Below are positions 1 to 12,229 of a stretch of 64,000 nucleotides of DNA, piece by piece. Under the pieces are notes generated by a model. That model saw only the letters and a program-made list of their open reading frames with translations, was not told the DNA's origin and made no database searches. The position numbers and the translations under genes are program-made. Origin of the DNA: Vitis vinifera (lineage: Eukaryota; Streptophyta; Magnoliopsida; Vitales; Vitaceae); contig NC_081822.1 in the NCBI RefSeq assembly GCF_030704535.1, forward strand, positions 8,598,501-8,662,500. Direction: 5' to 3'. Within the stretch, counting starts at the first letter, position 1; each line of letters begins with the position of its first letter.

Positions 1-352
1 TACAAAGAAGATAAACATCGGGTTTGAAAAACAAGATAAGAGGGTAAAATAGTAATTTAGGTTATTTTATATTATCAAATAGGTTTAATGAATCAGATCA
101 TAAGTTGGATTTGATTTCTGCCGGAATAATTTTTTATTTCATTTCCGCCTTCTTAACATTTATCCAAATATAGGAATAAGGGAGAAAAAGAATGAGATGT
201 CTATTCCCACTCCCTATTCCCGTGTACCAAACACCCCCTAAAAGTAGGTGGTATTCTGATTCATTAAACCTATTTGATAATATAAAATAACCCAAATTAC
301 TATTTTACCCTCTTATCTTGTTCTTCAAACCCTATGTTTATCTTCTTTGTAA
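1..352. repeat. Inverted-repeat (foldback) element, cut by window edge
   Basis: Bases 1-100 reappear as a near-perfect reverse complement at about 255-352, so the segment can fold into a hairpin with a roughly 155-bp loop. The loop carries an end-like motif, gtaccaaacaccccc followed by taa (222-240). A related end (gtgccaaacacccccTAA) occurs at about 959-975. A terminal GGGGGTGTTTGG next to TAA resembles Tourist/PIF-Harbinger MITE ends, but I cannot find the matching left end of either copy. The left boundary lies outside the window. Confidence 0.6.
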
Positions 353-423
353 AGGTAGAGATCCATTCATCATCCACTTCTTATCTTCTTTGCAAAGCTA
401 GAGACCCACTCATCATCCAATTC
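340..423. repeat. Tandem duplication, about 43-bp unit
   Basis: Two adjacent imperfect copies (340-382 and 383-423), both starting atcttctttg and carrying agag..cc.ttcatcatcca. The first copy overlaps the end of the inverted repeat. Confidence 0.65.
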
Positions 424-2694
424 TCTGCAACAAGTGATTCTTCCAAATTGAATCAATTAAACCTTCCACGATATTTAAAAAAAAAAAATCAATTTCTAAT
501 TTATAGGGTTTTGGATGTTCATTTTGATTGTTGGATCTAAGATTCGTCATTGTTTGCTGCAACTAGGTTCTGAAAACTCCTTTCTACATCTTCGATCACG
601 TTTACCTTATTTTCTCTTTCTTCTTCTACTTTTTTATATGTGTTTCTTCTTCTCTATAAATCGATTAATTTTTTTTTTATTAATTTATGTTTGAAATCTT
701 TGGTGTTTCTTTATCTTGTATTAATGGAAATTGGAGAGAAAAATTGAAATGGTTGGAAAAAGATTTTTCGATTTCACGTGTTTACAATATTGAAAATTTT
801 TAATGGTTAGGAAAAAAATAAAAAGAAAAAAACAAACAAAAACAAAACTTTTGGTTTTTTAATAATAAATTTGAATTCTTTTATTTCATCAAATTCATTC
901 CATTCCACTAAGAAATAGGAAAGGAAACAAAATATTATTTCCATTCCTTACTCCGACGTGCCAAACACCCCCTAAGAGTTTTTATATTTTATACAAAAAT
1001 TAATGATATTTTCTATTTTTAAACATGCAAAATAAGTTGGATAGACTTTATATTTTCTAATTTTAAAATTAAAAAATAGTACCAACTTTTATAAAAGATA
1101 GAATAAATCTTAAGCTTAGGTGGAGAAAGTAATGATTTTTAAAAATATCATTAAACTTTGATAAATAGCTAGCTTTAGGACCAAAGAAAATCCTTTAATT
1201 AGGCGAATATTAATGAATCAATTGATTAATAAATAACTAAATTAATCAAGATGTGATTTATTTTCCCAAAATAATGTATCTAATATTGTTTTATTGCAAT
1301 TAAGTGAATTAAATATTTAATTTTATGAATAAACTATGTAGTTTGTTTAAAGAAGTAAAATTTATGAATATTTAATTTTTGAAAAATATAACATTACATT
1401 GGATACATATAACAAAACATATGGATTTAATTACATATTAAAAAAATATTAATTTATGTAATCCTAAATGAAACTAAATAAATATTTGTACAATATATAA
1501 TCTTATAAATTTATTGAATTATTAATTAATCCATGGGTGAAATTGAAAAATAATATTATTTAATCCAAATTACCAATTTACCGAGCATTAATTTATAAAG
1601 ATAGTTAAATCTATATTTAGGGGACATGTATTTTTTTTCCCTCATAGTTTGATTAATGTGAGATTTGAATAAAAATTGAGGCATAAGTGTATTTGTTATC
1701 CGGTGGAAAGGAGGGCTGAAATCTAAATGGGTGGTATTAATGGAAGTACAGTCGTGGATAATGGATTTAAAGAAGTACAATATCTTCACGTGCGGGTTCC
1801 CCCTACCTAAAAATTTGTTGAGAAATTAATGCGGTCCGGTCCTCCTATTCCCCACTCCAATGTTTTTGAGATCAACCGACAGACCATTCATGTCTTAATT
1901 CTTCCCTAATCTCTGTGTATCTATATGTGTATTTATTAGCGCTAATAATTGCAAATCCAATCAATTACGGATTTAGGGGATCCACCATCATTTTCATTTC
2001 TCGTTGGATGTTCTGGATGGGCGGCAAGGGGGTGGGAGTGAACATGAGAGGAATGAAGTATGGGCTGAATGGTGGGTCTAGGACGTTAAACCCTAATGTG
2101 CGGATCGGAGACAGCCCAGTGTTTGGAAGTTGAAACAAGAGATGGTCCCCTCGACTACAGCGCAGCCGGATGTCAACCCGAGTCAGGAGTCCGGAGTCCG
2201 GACCCAATCCTACAGAAAATCCAGAGATAAGGAATTGTACCTCAAATTACTTAAAACAAACTATTAATATGTTATCATAAAGCATGGATAAAAGCAAAGG
2301 TGAAAGGTCCACCGCAAATGTCAAAGACCACCTTCATACGCGTTATTAAAGTATTGTTTTTATAATACTATATCTTAAGTTGCAACGCTACCTCCACCAC
2401 CACCACCACCTCCACATAATGCTTCGAGCGCTGTCGTCCTATCGTCATTTTACACTTTCTTATGACATGTCCCTTGGAATTAGAAGGGAAAATAGAAAAG
2501 AGGATGATAAAATGGAAAATAAAATGCAAGCAGAGCCACTCAGCCACAGCAGTCAACAGCCATAAATGATGATAATGGTAAGCAATAAATATGTTTACAT
2601 ATTGGAGATTGGATACGGTTTTAACGATAGTGTCAAAAGGAGCAAGTGGGAGTGGGGTATCTTCCTGTTCCAGAAGTCCCATCACGACAGCTGC
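424..2694. other. AT-rich intergenic DNA, no supported gene
   Basis: Only short open frames without recognisable domains are present. A Tourist-like right end lies at about 959-975. A (CCA)n-rich stretch at about 2390-2415 produces His/His-type frames that I do not regard as genes. The last few hundred bases are probably the promoter of the downstream kinase gene. Confidence 0.5.
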
Positions 2695-2716
2695 ACTCTC
2701 TCTCTCTCTCTCTCTC
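2692..2716 (+). repeat. CT microsatellite in putative kinase 5' UTR
   Basis: An uninterrupted (CT)n run lies about 150 bp before the kinase ATG. CT-rich runs are common in plant core promoters and 5' leaders, so this may be part of the transcript leader. That is an inference from position. Confidence 0.6.
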
Positions 2717-2867
2717 CAGTCCTAGTCCCTACCCATTGCCGTTAGATTAGCCCATTGGTGCCTCTTTATCATTCTGCTGCTGCCGCCAGCTCACTTTATC
2801 TCTCTTCTTTTTTGATGCGTCTTCCCAACAATTTGAGTCTTCGCCGAAGGAGGAGGAGGAGAAGACA

Positions 2868-5767
2868 ATGCCTGAGGGTGCGTTTTTGAACGATGAGCTC
2901 TCAAAACATACCTCAATTTTTGGTCTGCGCTTGTGGGTAGTTGTGGGCATATGTGTGGGGGCTGGCATTGTTCTTGTTCTGTTCCTCATATCGCTTTGGT
3001 TCACTTCAAGGCGGAACAGTGCCAAGTCCTCCCACAAACCCACCATCCCGAATGTGTCCAAAGAAATCCAGGAAATCAGAATCGACCATTCCCGAAACCC
3101 AGCGAACCCCAACCCTGACCCCAAGACTCATCATCCTCCAAATGCGAACCCACTCCCTGAATCGGACCCCTTTGCCGGGGCGGAGCGACTGCTTCAGCCG
3201 GGAGAGGAGAGTCCCGTGGGCCTTCAAAGAATTCACATTGAGATTGGGAAAGATCACCGGATTTCGTACCCGGAACGCGGCGGCGGGTCGTCTCATGGAA
3301 GTGGAGAGGCTCGGTCCGGTGATCAGGTGACAATTGCTGTGCCTGAGGTTTCGCATTTGGGTTGGGGACATTGGTACACTCTGAGAGAGCTTGAACTTTC
3401 GACCAATGGGTTTGCTGATGAAAACGTGATAGGTGAAGGTGGGTATGGGATCGTTTACCGTGGTGTTTTGGAGGACAATACACAGGTGGCTGTCAAGAAT
3501 TTGCTCAATAACAGGTTCAATTTTGGGCTTTTTATTTTTTCTTTAATTTATAGATTTTTATTGGAAAATACATTTATATGGGAGTTGAACTGATTTTGAT
3601 TATGAGGTATATGTTGTGGTTCACAAACTCAGTTGTGAAATATGCTGCACTAGTTGTATTTTTTACGATTATTTGGCAATGATTGTTGGGTTGACATCAA
3701 ATTGAGAATAAAAAGGCTTTTTTTGCAGTATATGTTTTTATGCAGAATGGGTTTTGGTATTGCTGATTTATGTCAGAAAGTGGTTGATTGGGTTGTTATT
3801 TTGCTTCAGGGGACAAGCTGAGAAGGAGTTTAAGGTTGAAGTTGAAGCAATTGGGCGTGTCAGGCATAAGAACTTGGTGAGGCTGCTTGGTTACTGTGCT
3901 GAAGGAGCCCATAGGTATTTCAGTTTTCATCAGTTATATCCTACTTCTTTCTCTTTTCAATCTAAATTTATGACCTTGCTAGATAGGGAATTTTGGTTTG
4001 TGTCATCTAGATGCACTGATGTACTTTCCTGGTTTGTTCTAGGATGCTAGTTTATGAGTATGTTGACAATGGGAACTTAGAACAGTGGCTTCATGGAGAT
4101 GTGGGGCCTCACAGCCCTCTTACTTGGGACATCCGAATGAACATTATAATTGGAACAGCCAAAGGGTATTGCTTTGAATCAATTAACTTCATCATTAATT
4201 GGGATTTCGTTCTTTGGTTATTTACTCCTTGTTACTAACTGAAACTTCATGAAGAATGCAGGTTGACTTATCTGCACGAGGGGCTTGAGCCTAAGGTCGT
4301 CCATCGTGATATTAAGTCGAGCAACATTTTGCTTGATAAGCAGTGGAATCCTAAAGTGTCTGACTTTGGCCTGGCGAAGCTCTTGGGCTCAGAGAGGAGT
4401 TATGTCACAACTCGTGTGATGGGAACATTTGGGTCAGTTGAAACTGCATGAGTGAAAAATTATCTTTTAATCACAACCTGTCTTGGTGTCCATAAATTTG
4501 ACCAAGCAAAAAAGGGATGACAATTTTCAGTTTCTGTTTTGCAGCTATGTAGCTCCAGAATACGCTAGTACTGGCATGTTGAATGAAAGAAGTGATGTAT
4601 ACAGTTTTGGTATTCTTCTTATGGAGATAATTTCTGGGAGAAACCCAGTTGATTATAGCCGGCCTCCGGGAGAGGTTTGTTGTGATAATCTACTTCACTT
4701 CATGACATTATCTTAAGACCAGTTCAATGTAGCTCTTCAATATTTTCTTTCTTTTTTCTACTTTTTCTTTTTTATTTAAAGTTGCAAGTCCAACTTTCAG
4801 GTGAACCTTGTTGAGTGGCTTAAAGCAATGGTTACAAACCGGAATGCAGAGGGTGTTTTGGATCCCAAGATACCTGAGAAGCCATCTTCCAGGGCATTGA
4901 AGCGTGCCCTTTTAGTGGCTTTGCGCTGCGTGGACCCAAATGCCCAGAAGAGGCCAAAGATGGGGCATGTGATTCATATGCTTGAAGCTGATGATTTCCC
5001 CTTCCGAGATGTAAGATTACATTCTTTTTGCAGCAAAATTGTTCTCCCTTGATTGCATTTCCATCTTCGTCATGCTGCTTATGAAGTTAGCTGTGTAGCA
5101 TTCTTTCTTTCATGTTTTAGATTTTCTCTCTTGACATGCAACAGCCACCAACTTTGTGCTTAGGATTCTTAGAACTCTGAGCTGGAAACAAAAACATTTC
5201 ATACACAAATGCAGAATTGAAATTCTAATTCATTTCCCTTCTGATACTAACAGGATGTAGTGATACTCTCTTTCTCTGGATGTGGCATTGTTTGGAAGTG
5301 TGTTCTTATCAAACATGTTAAATATAGAATCTGTTCTCTTATATTTGGTTCAAAAACAAAGGAAAACTCAAGAAAATCACCATTGGGGCTTTATGGAAAG
5401 AGGCCTGTCAACAGATTTTGAATCTCTCTTTAAAATTTTTGCCAAAGAATATGTGAGACCAACCATATTCAAACCCCAGCCATATTCAAACCTCATTTTG
5501 CACATGACTTGCAAACCACATCAATTTAAGTAGTTTTTTTTTTTTTATCTAGATTTTCCAAAATGAATTACATTGCTGTTAACCTTTATCTAGTTTCAGG
5601 ATCGTAGAGCTGGAAGGGAACATGGGCGCGCACAGCGTGATGGAATGAAGGATAGGTTTCTGGAGAAACGGATGATTGAATCAGGTGACAGTAGTGGGTA
5701 TGAAAGTGGTGCTCAAAACAATAGATCCTTGTGGAAAAAGCCAGAAGAACTCGTAGAAGAGCAGTAG
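2868..5767 (+). CDS. Receptor-like Ser/Thr protein kinase, RLCK-V type (At1g01540/At4g01330-like)
   Basis: Seven exons with GT-AG junctions: 2868-3514, 3810-3914, 4043-4165, 4262-4432, 4545-4674, 4801-5010, 5600-5767; together 517 codons plus TAG. The N-terminus ([20 protein letters not shown]) matches my memory of the At4g01330 group and fixes the start. A single membrane segment lies at about residues 22-46, followed by a Pro/Ser-rich juxtamembrane region and a kinase domain from about 171. Visible motifs are the glycine loop GEGGYG (189-194), invariant Lys K210, HRD with D308, and DFG at 326-328, so this is an RD-type, apparently active kinase. It has no extracellular ligand domain, as usual for this group. 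The C-terminal tail is encoded by the last exon after a 589-bp intron. The ligand, substrate and pathway are not visible; signalling at the plasma membrane is inferred from family membership. Confidence 0.93.
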
Positions 5768-7580
5768 TTTCATATTACTCGTATAGAAGGTGAATTGACA
5801 TACGTCATTATTGTCATTTTTTTCCTCCATAGCTGAGTCTATGCAAACATCATTTGGTTCGCCTGTATATGTGATTTATATCAATTTGAGTTTCACTTTT
5901 GTAGATTATGTAGCATCTTGTGTCATGCTCTGTATAGCATCATAAATGAATTGTACCCCTGAATTATTGTTTTCCTTTTTATTTTGTTTCTTTTTTCATA
6001 TTCGGCTGTCCACAGAAATGTTCCATTCAAATGACAGAGAAATGACATGGAGTTTGATATCATGCCTTGAAATTTGTAAATGGCCTTAAACAGCTAGTGC
6101 AGAGGAAAATAATTAAATTCAGCTTAGATGGCCAGGGAACAAATTTAACCCATCTCGAATGCTATGGATAGTATTAAAAGGATTTATATTTTTCATATAT
6201 CTTCAAACTCACTGCCCATAGAAGGCCTTATGCATGAGGATCGTTTGCTGAACATCAAATTGTAGCCACATGTAATCTCACCCTGGGGAAGGGAAAGATC
6301 AGCTTAGTCATCTGGTGAGGTTTTACACTCACAACTTCTCTAAATTCACTTTAGAGTCAGGTCCCTAACTCTCCGTGTCGCATACCTCTTGGAAAACAGC
6401 TCAGTGATTGCCAAATAACATGAAATTGTCGACATACAAGGGGGAGAAAATACAGCTCAAATTTGAAACTGAAAGCAGTCCTTTGTTTTTTCTTGAAAGA
6501 AAGAAATCATTCGGGTTAGAGGCTTAGAGCACTTGACCTGGAGTATGATTCACGAGACAACCGACGCCTATAAAAACTGCATCGACAATGGAGTATTGTT
6601 ACATGATTCTGAGGGCCAAAAAAGCAGGGCAGACAAATTCAGTCTGTTTACATCATATCCCTAAATTAACATGTTTGATATTAAATGCTTCAAAGCAATG
6701 TCTTGAATATGTATGGCTGTGAGGGACCACTTTTTGTGGTGAAGCGATGGAATGGAATGAAGAAAATGGGACCTGCTTCTCACATGCCTAACTATAGCAT
6801 TTTTCCAAACGCGGTGGGTGCTGAGCGCTGAGTGGTGGGATACCTTGAGACCCAGAAGGGTACAAAGGCCTGAGAATCTTTGGACCCCTCCATTGATGTG
6901 CTTGCCGGTGATTTGAATATTGAAGTTATTAGAGGGCTTTTCGGCTTCAATTTTGGCTTTTTGCCTTCCAAGGAGACCCACGATCAGTATCCTCCTTTTG
7001 GTTGCCTTGGCTTTTGTGCATGTACCATTTTTGACCATCTTTATTTTTGACTTGTCTCCCTGTACGGTAGGGTAGGATGATGCCGCTTGAGTTCGCCGGC
7101 CAACCACCTATGATCTTTTGAGCTCATAACCTTTGTGGGTATGACCCAAACTACATTGAACTTTTGCCTGACCAATTGGACCTTTCGTGAAGTGCCTGAA
7201 ATCTTGATAGCCACCCAACCTTCCTCCGCACCTCTTTATTTGCTGGTTCCATGCAGTGCATCCTAGATATCTTAATTCAAACTCCGGACTTTTCTATTTT
7301 GAATTATGTGTTATGTTTAAGTTAATACTCCTAATTTTTGAGAACCGAGCCGAGCAAAGAAATTTGGGTGATGTTTGATAAGCCCAGAAGACGGAGGAAG
7401 GGGGTGGTATTTTGAAGATTTTGGATGTTATTTCTCTTATTAAATCAACCATTGTTGGACCAGATTTACGCGTTAAAAACAATAATAGAAATGATTACTA
7501 CCTTAATTTGCCACGAGCAATGTCAGATTGATTAATTATGAATGATGGGCACTCAAGTGCTCCCAAAACTGTTGCATACA
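5768..7580. other. Intergenic DNA downstream of kinase gene
   Basis: The kinase 3' UTR probably covers the first 200 bases or so. A 148-codon minus-strand frame (6661-7107) is Lys/Arg-rich at its start and has no domain I recognise. No splice or homology support is visible, so I do not call it a gene. Confidence 0.45.
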
Positions 7581-7590
7581 TTCATATCTA

Positions 7591-8722
7591 GGGCTTTTTT
7601 TTACTTTTACGGCTATTTTAAAAAATTATTCTCATTTTCAAAATAATTCTTAAAATATGGTAATTTGAAAAATAATTCCAAATCTACGACACTTTTTGTC
7701 ACTTTGAAAGGTATTTCTTGAAGATGCACCTTTTATATTTTTTATATCAACTATAAATGTTTAAAAAAAATTGCATTTACACTAAAGATGTCTCTTGAAG
7801 AGACACCTTCCATAATTCCATGAAATTGAATTTATATTAAAGGTATCTCTTCAAAAGACATTTTTTCATATTTTTTTTATTAGTCATACACGTTAAAAAG
7901 AAATTGAATTTATACTAAAGAAATATCATTTCCATAATACCATAAAATCAAATTAATACTAAAAGTGTTTCTAGAAGAAACATCATTGATAATTTTCATA
8001 TTAGTCACACAGTGAAAAAAATTGAATTTACATTGAAAGAGTTTATACAATTCCACAAAATTGAATTTATACTAAATGTGTTTTTTGAAGAAACACTTTC
8101 CATAATTTTTATATTAGTCACCTATCAAAAAAATTAAATTTATACTAAAAGTGTCTCTTAAAGGAAAACCTTTCAATATAAATTTAATTTTATGAAATTG
8201 TGGAATGTATATTTTGAAAATACACTTTTAGTATAAATTCAATTATTTCAATGGATCATTGATACAATTTAATTTTGTGAAATTATAGAAAATGTGTTTT
8301 AAGAAGACATCTTTAGTATAAATTCAAATTTTTTATTATGAAATTGATACAAAAATTGTGAAAAATGTCTATTTAAAAGACCCTTTTAATATAAATTTGA
8401 TTTTGTAGAATTATAAAAGGTGTTTCTTGAAGAGACACTTTTAATGTAAATTCAAATTTTTTTAAGTGTGTTATTAATATAAAAATTGTGAAAGGTGTCT
8501 ATTGAAAAGACATCTTCAATGTAAATTCAAATTTTTTTTTTAATATTTATGATTGTTATGAAAAATATAGAAGGTGTCTCTTTAAGAAACACCTTTTAAA
8601 GTAGCAAAAAGTATAATAGATTTAAAATTATTTTTTAAAGTACCATATTTTAAGAATTATTTTGTAAAGTACCATTTTTTAAGAATTATTTTTTAAAATG
8701 ACCGTAAAAGTTAAAAAAGCCC
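7591..8722. mobile_element. Mutator-like foldback element (MULE-MITE), non-autonomous
   Basis: The element is bounded by a perfect 10-bp direct repeat, ttcatatcta (7581-7590 and 8723-8732), the target-site size typical of Mutator-like elements. Terminal inverted repeats start GGGCTTTTTTTTACTTTTAC on the left and GGGCTTTTTTAACTTTTACG on the right, and similarity continues for about 145 bp. The interior has no coding capacity. It is an array of about a dozen small palindromes of the type gtgtctcttgaagagacac, spaced 60-90 bp, each joined to an attgaatttatactaaa-like linker. The linker orientation switches near the middle, so the whole 1.13 kb is one large palindrome. Mobilisation would need a transposase from elsewhere. 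Confidence 0.88.
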
Positions 8723-8732
8723 TTCATATCTA

Positions 8733-9928
8733 AAATCTCCGGTTGCCCGGTCCACCGACCATCTTTTTAAGATATTGCTTTAGGGCATTTTCAATATTTA
8801 AAAGCACGCTTTCTGCGCTATTATTTTATTCTTTTACCAGACCATCTTGTCGGCAGGAGTTTGGAATTTTAGACCTTCCTTTTATTTATTTATTTTTTAT
8901 AACCCATAAAAAAATCGTCTTTGGAATATACCGACTAGAATACGTTTATTTAGAAATTATAAAAAGGGCTGATTTCTCCTGCCAGAGAGGCGTTTGTATT
9001 CTTCATCTAAAAATTAAAAAATAAAACCATGCACCCCGTGATTGCCCCTTTGGCGGTCATGGCGGTGTTGATGGTCCTATCCCATTCCTGTCCACCACAT
9101 GGCATTGTATCATACGCATTGCTTAAACGACCTCGTTTTAATTGCACCACCTTGCAACTCACGGTTTTGGGAGGCAACTCCTATGCTGCAGGGTCCGCTC
9201 ACTTTTCCATTTTGGGCCTCGAGAGAACTGGATCCGAAAGTATAAATTCTCCTTTTGTCGGCAACCATCATACAATGAAATATGAAAAATATTTTATACA
9301 AAAGCAACGACTTCTTTGTGTGATTGACCACTGTCTCTGCATCCAGCGACGGAGAAATTCACTAAAACATGCTCATAGAACTGTTGGATTCGTTTTGCAT
9401 AATATCACTATGTTCTGGGGAAAAACAAGTACTTGAGCTGAATGTGGATTCCTTTAGCATTATTGTCTCCTGCCGATATGTTAATGCCTTGAGAAAATTA
9501 TATGAACAAATTTTGAGATAATCTGGACCAGTCAATCGGGTTAATCTGTTAATTAAATTTTAATAAAACCTAAGTTCACTGGTTTCTTTTCCCAATTAAT
9601 TAAGTTCTTGAATACTACCCTCCATGAACAGTTTCTCTGGATTTTATATGTCTCTGCTTTTGCCGTGATTTGGGCTTCTAGTGGTTTTTATTGAGAATAA
9701 TGAAATTTATGTTAAATGATGATAGGGGGATTATGAAATTCAAATTTAGTTTAGTCTTTATTCTAGTAAATGATCCGCATATTCGCATGTTTTTCATGTA
9801 TCTTATATTCTCATCCTCAAACTTTGCCATTTTCCTTGAATCCTGGACTGATAGACATTAGCATAAGCAGAAATATCTGTTCACTTATTATAACAGTGCG
9901 AGAACGAACATGGATGGTGTGCTCGTGT
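8733..9928. other. Intergenic DNA between MULE element and first subtilase
   Basis: It holds a 135-codon plus-strand frame (9029-9436) with no recognisable domain or conserved context, which I do not call. The final few hundred bases should include the 3' UTR of the minus-strand subtilase. Confidence 0.45.
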
Positions 9929-12229
9929 TCACTTATTATAGATGGCCACTATGGGGCTTGATACAGTGTGCTTGTGTTGATCAATCCATTTCAGATAACC
10001 ATAGGTGACACTGGGAGCATCTGCATCAATCTCTACGGTCACGAAGAAACCTCGCTTCTGGTATTTGCTAGTGAATGTGAGAATACTGGGCTCTGTTTTG
10101 ATTCTCATTCCAGTAGGAACCTCTACAACTGCCTGGTAAGTTGCTGTATCATTCCCCACGTTTGTCAGTACCCTGCTGAAGTTCCTTACTTTTGGAGACT
10201 CTGCTCCTTTAGTAAATATGGCCACAAATGAAGGATAATTGAGGTCATTAGGTTTCCCACTGCAGTTCCATTGGTTGCGTCTGAGGATGGCACTCATCTG
10301 CTTCCTAGTGTAGCCAAGGCCGCATAAGAACTCAACATAATCTTGCAAATCCATGTCGAAGATGAGTCCAGGATCCATGGCTTTGTTGGGATTGATATGG
10401 CCAGCGCCAAAATCTAGAGGAGAAGCGGGAAGTCCTGTCCATTGGTCTCTAAAAGCAGAGCCAATATTGTCTATAGTATTTGCGGTAGTCATGATAGCTG
10501 ATCGGATGGCTGCTGGGCTCCAATCACGGTGGACAGCCTTCAACAATGCTGCAACTCCAGCAACATGAGGTGCTGCCATTGATGTGCCGGAGAATAGTGC
10601 ATAATCTGTCACCAAATCATAGTCACCAATTTGCATGAATGGCACGTTGGGTGCAACTGCTGCCAATACATCCACTCCAGGAGCAAGAATATCTGGTTTC
10701 AGAACACCCGGACTAATTGGGTCGGGTCCTCTAGAAGAGAAATAAGCCACTTGAGGTGCTGGCTTTGTACCCAACTTCGTTGACACGAACCTTAGGGCCT
10801 TCACTGTTGCATTACTCATTCCTGTTACGTACTCCAGGACTGAAGTCCCAGAATTAGTTGGCAGAACCAGGCTAGGAATGGAGTACTCATCTGGATCCAA
10901 CAACAGATTATCGGTAATGAAGATGCCCGCATATGCACCTGCACTTTCAACCTCCTGTATCTGTGTATAAACATCAGTCTCTGTACTGTCACAGAGGACT
11001 ACCTTTCCAGCTACCTCATTTGGATCCAAAGCTGAAAGCTTGCATGTCTCTTTGTTTGCATCCCCTCTTCCGTAGTACAGAGGTGCATTAGTAATGTAAA
11101 TGCTCTGTGGGAAGTATGATGTCCCTTCCACTACTAAGCCATTTCCAAGAGTCATTGTTGCCACGAAGCTCCGATCAATGGTGCCAGCTCCTACTGTCAT
11201 GATCCAAGGTGCTCCGTTGTGTGTACTACTTGTCCCACCATCATTCCCAGTAGCACAGACAACAAAAATTCCTTGCTCAATTGCGGAAAGAGAAGCAATG
11301 GCGATGACATCGCTGAAATAAGGTGTTTGGTCAAAGCCAAGAGACAATGACATGATATCAACCCCATCAACTATTGCTTGGTCCATGCCAGCAAGCACAT
11401 CAGTAGCTGCACTCTCATATGTATCTGTTGCCCAGAGGACCTTGTACATGGCAAGATGCGCTCGTGGTGCCACCCCTCTGGCGCTACCCCTAGCATATCC
11501 AAAATGACTTGCACCAAGTACGTAGTTACCTGCAGCCGTGGATGAGGTGTGGGTGCCATGACCAACATTGTCTCGTGCTGAGTCAAAGTCAAGCTCCGTG
11601 GAGATATTTCGGCCTGCTGCTATGAGGCCTTTGCTAAAAGATCGAGCACCAACGAGCTTCCTGTTGCAACAAGATTGGGAAAATGCCGTTCCATACTCAC
11701 ACTGGCCCTTCCATCTCTCTGGCACTGGTGACATCCCTTTGTCGCTAAAGCTCCTGCTTTCTGGCCAAATTCCAGTGTCAATTATTCCAATGATCACACC
11801 GTCACCATATGATGCTGCAGGCCATATGCCAGAGTTGGGTTTTAGCCCAAGGAACTTAGTGGTGTGGGTGGTGAAGAGCTTTCCAAACGTCTCCCGATAT
11901 GTGGCACGATGAGCTGGAGACTTCTCCAATTGCGATAGTTCAGAAGGTGTGAGTCTGGCACTGAAACCTTGCATCACATGACTATAGGAGTAGAGCAACA
12001 TTTCTTTGTGGTTGACTGGAGATGTTGACACTGATTTTAGAGTAGAAAGGTGCCATGATTCATGAGTTGAGAAGGAATCAGGCTTGTAGGAATGGTCCAT
12101 ATGAATGATGTATGTCTGGCGTTCTTCAAGTTCTGACATCGCATTGTTGATCCCTAGTAGTAAGAGCAGTAGCCAAGACAGTACTGCATGATGTGAAAAG
12201 AGACTGCGGGAACTCCGCACCCTGCTCAT
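9929..12229 (-). CDS. Subtilisin-like serine protease, SBT1 subfamily
   Basis: Intronless, 766 residues, the usual length for plant SBTs. A hydrophobic signal peptide lies near residues 15-30 (LSWLLLLLLGINNA), then an I9 prodomain from about 38 (TYIIHMDHS) to about 119, with the mature enzyme starting near TTHT (120-123). The catalytic set is complete: D151 (IIDTGIWPES), H224 (GHGTHTSS), oxyanion N329 (ATGND) and S550 (SGTSMAAPH). A protease-associated insert lies at about 360-480 and a C-terminal Fn3-like domain from about 664 (LNYPSF) to the end. It should be secreted to the apoplast and self-processed; its substrate is unknown. It is the only minus-strand member of the cluster, head-to-head with the next subtilase across about 2.7 kb, and the most divergent: it has GTSMAAPHV where two of the others have GTSMACPHA. 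The SBT1 assignment is from memory of family sequences. Confidence 0.95.
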   Translation of the reverse strand: MSRVRSSRSLFSHHAVLSWLLLLLLGINNAMSELEERQTYIIHMDHSYKPDSFSTHESWHLSTLKSVSTSPVNHKEMLLYSYSHVMQGFSARLTPSELSQLEKSPAHRATYRETFGKLFTTHTTKFLGLKPNSGIWPAASYGDGVIIGIIDTGIWPESRSFSDKGMSPVPERWKGQCEYGTAFSQSCCNRKLVGARSFSKGLIAAGRNISTELDFDSARDNVGHGTHTSSTAAGNYVLGASHFGYARGSARGVAPRAHLAMYKVLWATDTYESAATDVLAGMDQAIVDGVDIMSLSLGFDQTPYFSDVIAIASLSAIEQGIFVVCATGNDGGTSSTHNGAPWIMTVGAGTIDRSFVATMTLGNGLVVEGTSYFPQSIYITNAPLYYGRGDANKETCKLSALDPNEVAGKVVLCDSTETDVYTQIQEVESAGAYAGIFITDNLLLDPDEYSIPSLVLPTNSGTSVLEYVTGMSNATVKALRFVSTKLGTKPAPQVAYFSSRGPDPISPGVLKPDILAPGVDVLAAVAPNVPFMQIGDYDLVTDYALFSGTSMAAPHVAGVAALLKAVHRDWSPAAIRSAIMTTANTIDNIGSAFRDQWTGLPASPLDFGAGHINPNKAMDPGLIFDMDLQDYVEFLCGLGYTRKQMSAILRRNQWNCSGKPNDLNYPSFVAIFTKGAESPKVRNFSRVLTNVGNDTATYQAVVEVPTGMRIKTEPSILTFTSKYQKRGFFVTVEIDADAPSVTYGYLKWIDQHKHTVSSPIVAIYNK

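Noticed and set aside
6661-7107. 148-codon minus-strand frame between kinase and MULE element
   Set aside because: No recognisable domain, no homologue I can recall, and no promoter or splice support. It remains a possible but unsupported gene.
9029-9436. 135-codon frame with hydrophobic start
   Set aside because: The start mimics a signal peptide, but the rest has no recognisable features and the surrounding DNA is intergenic in character.
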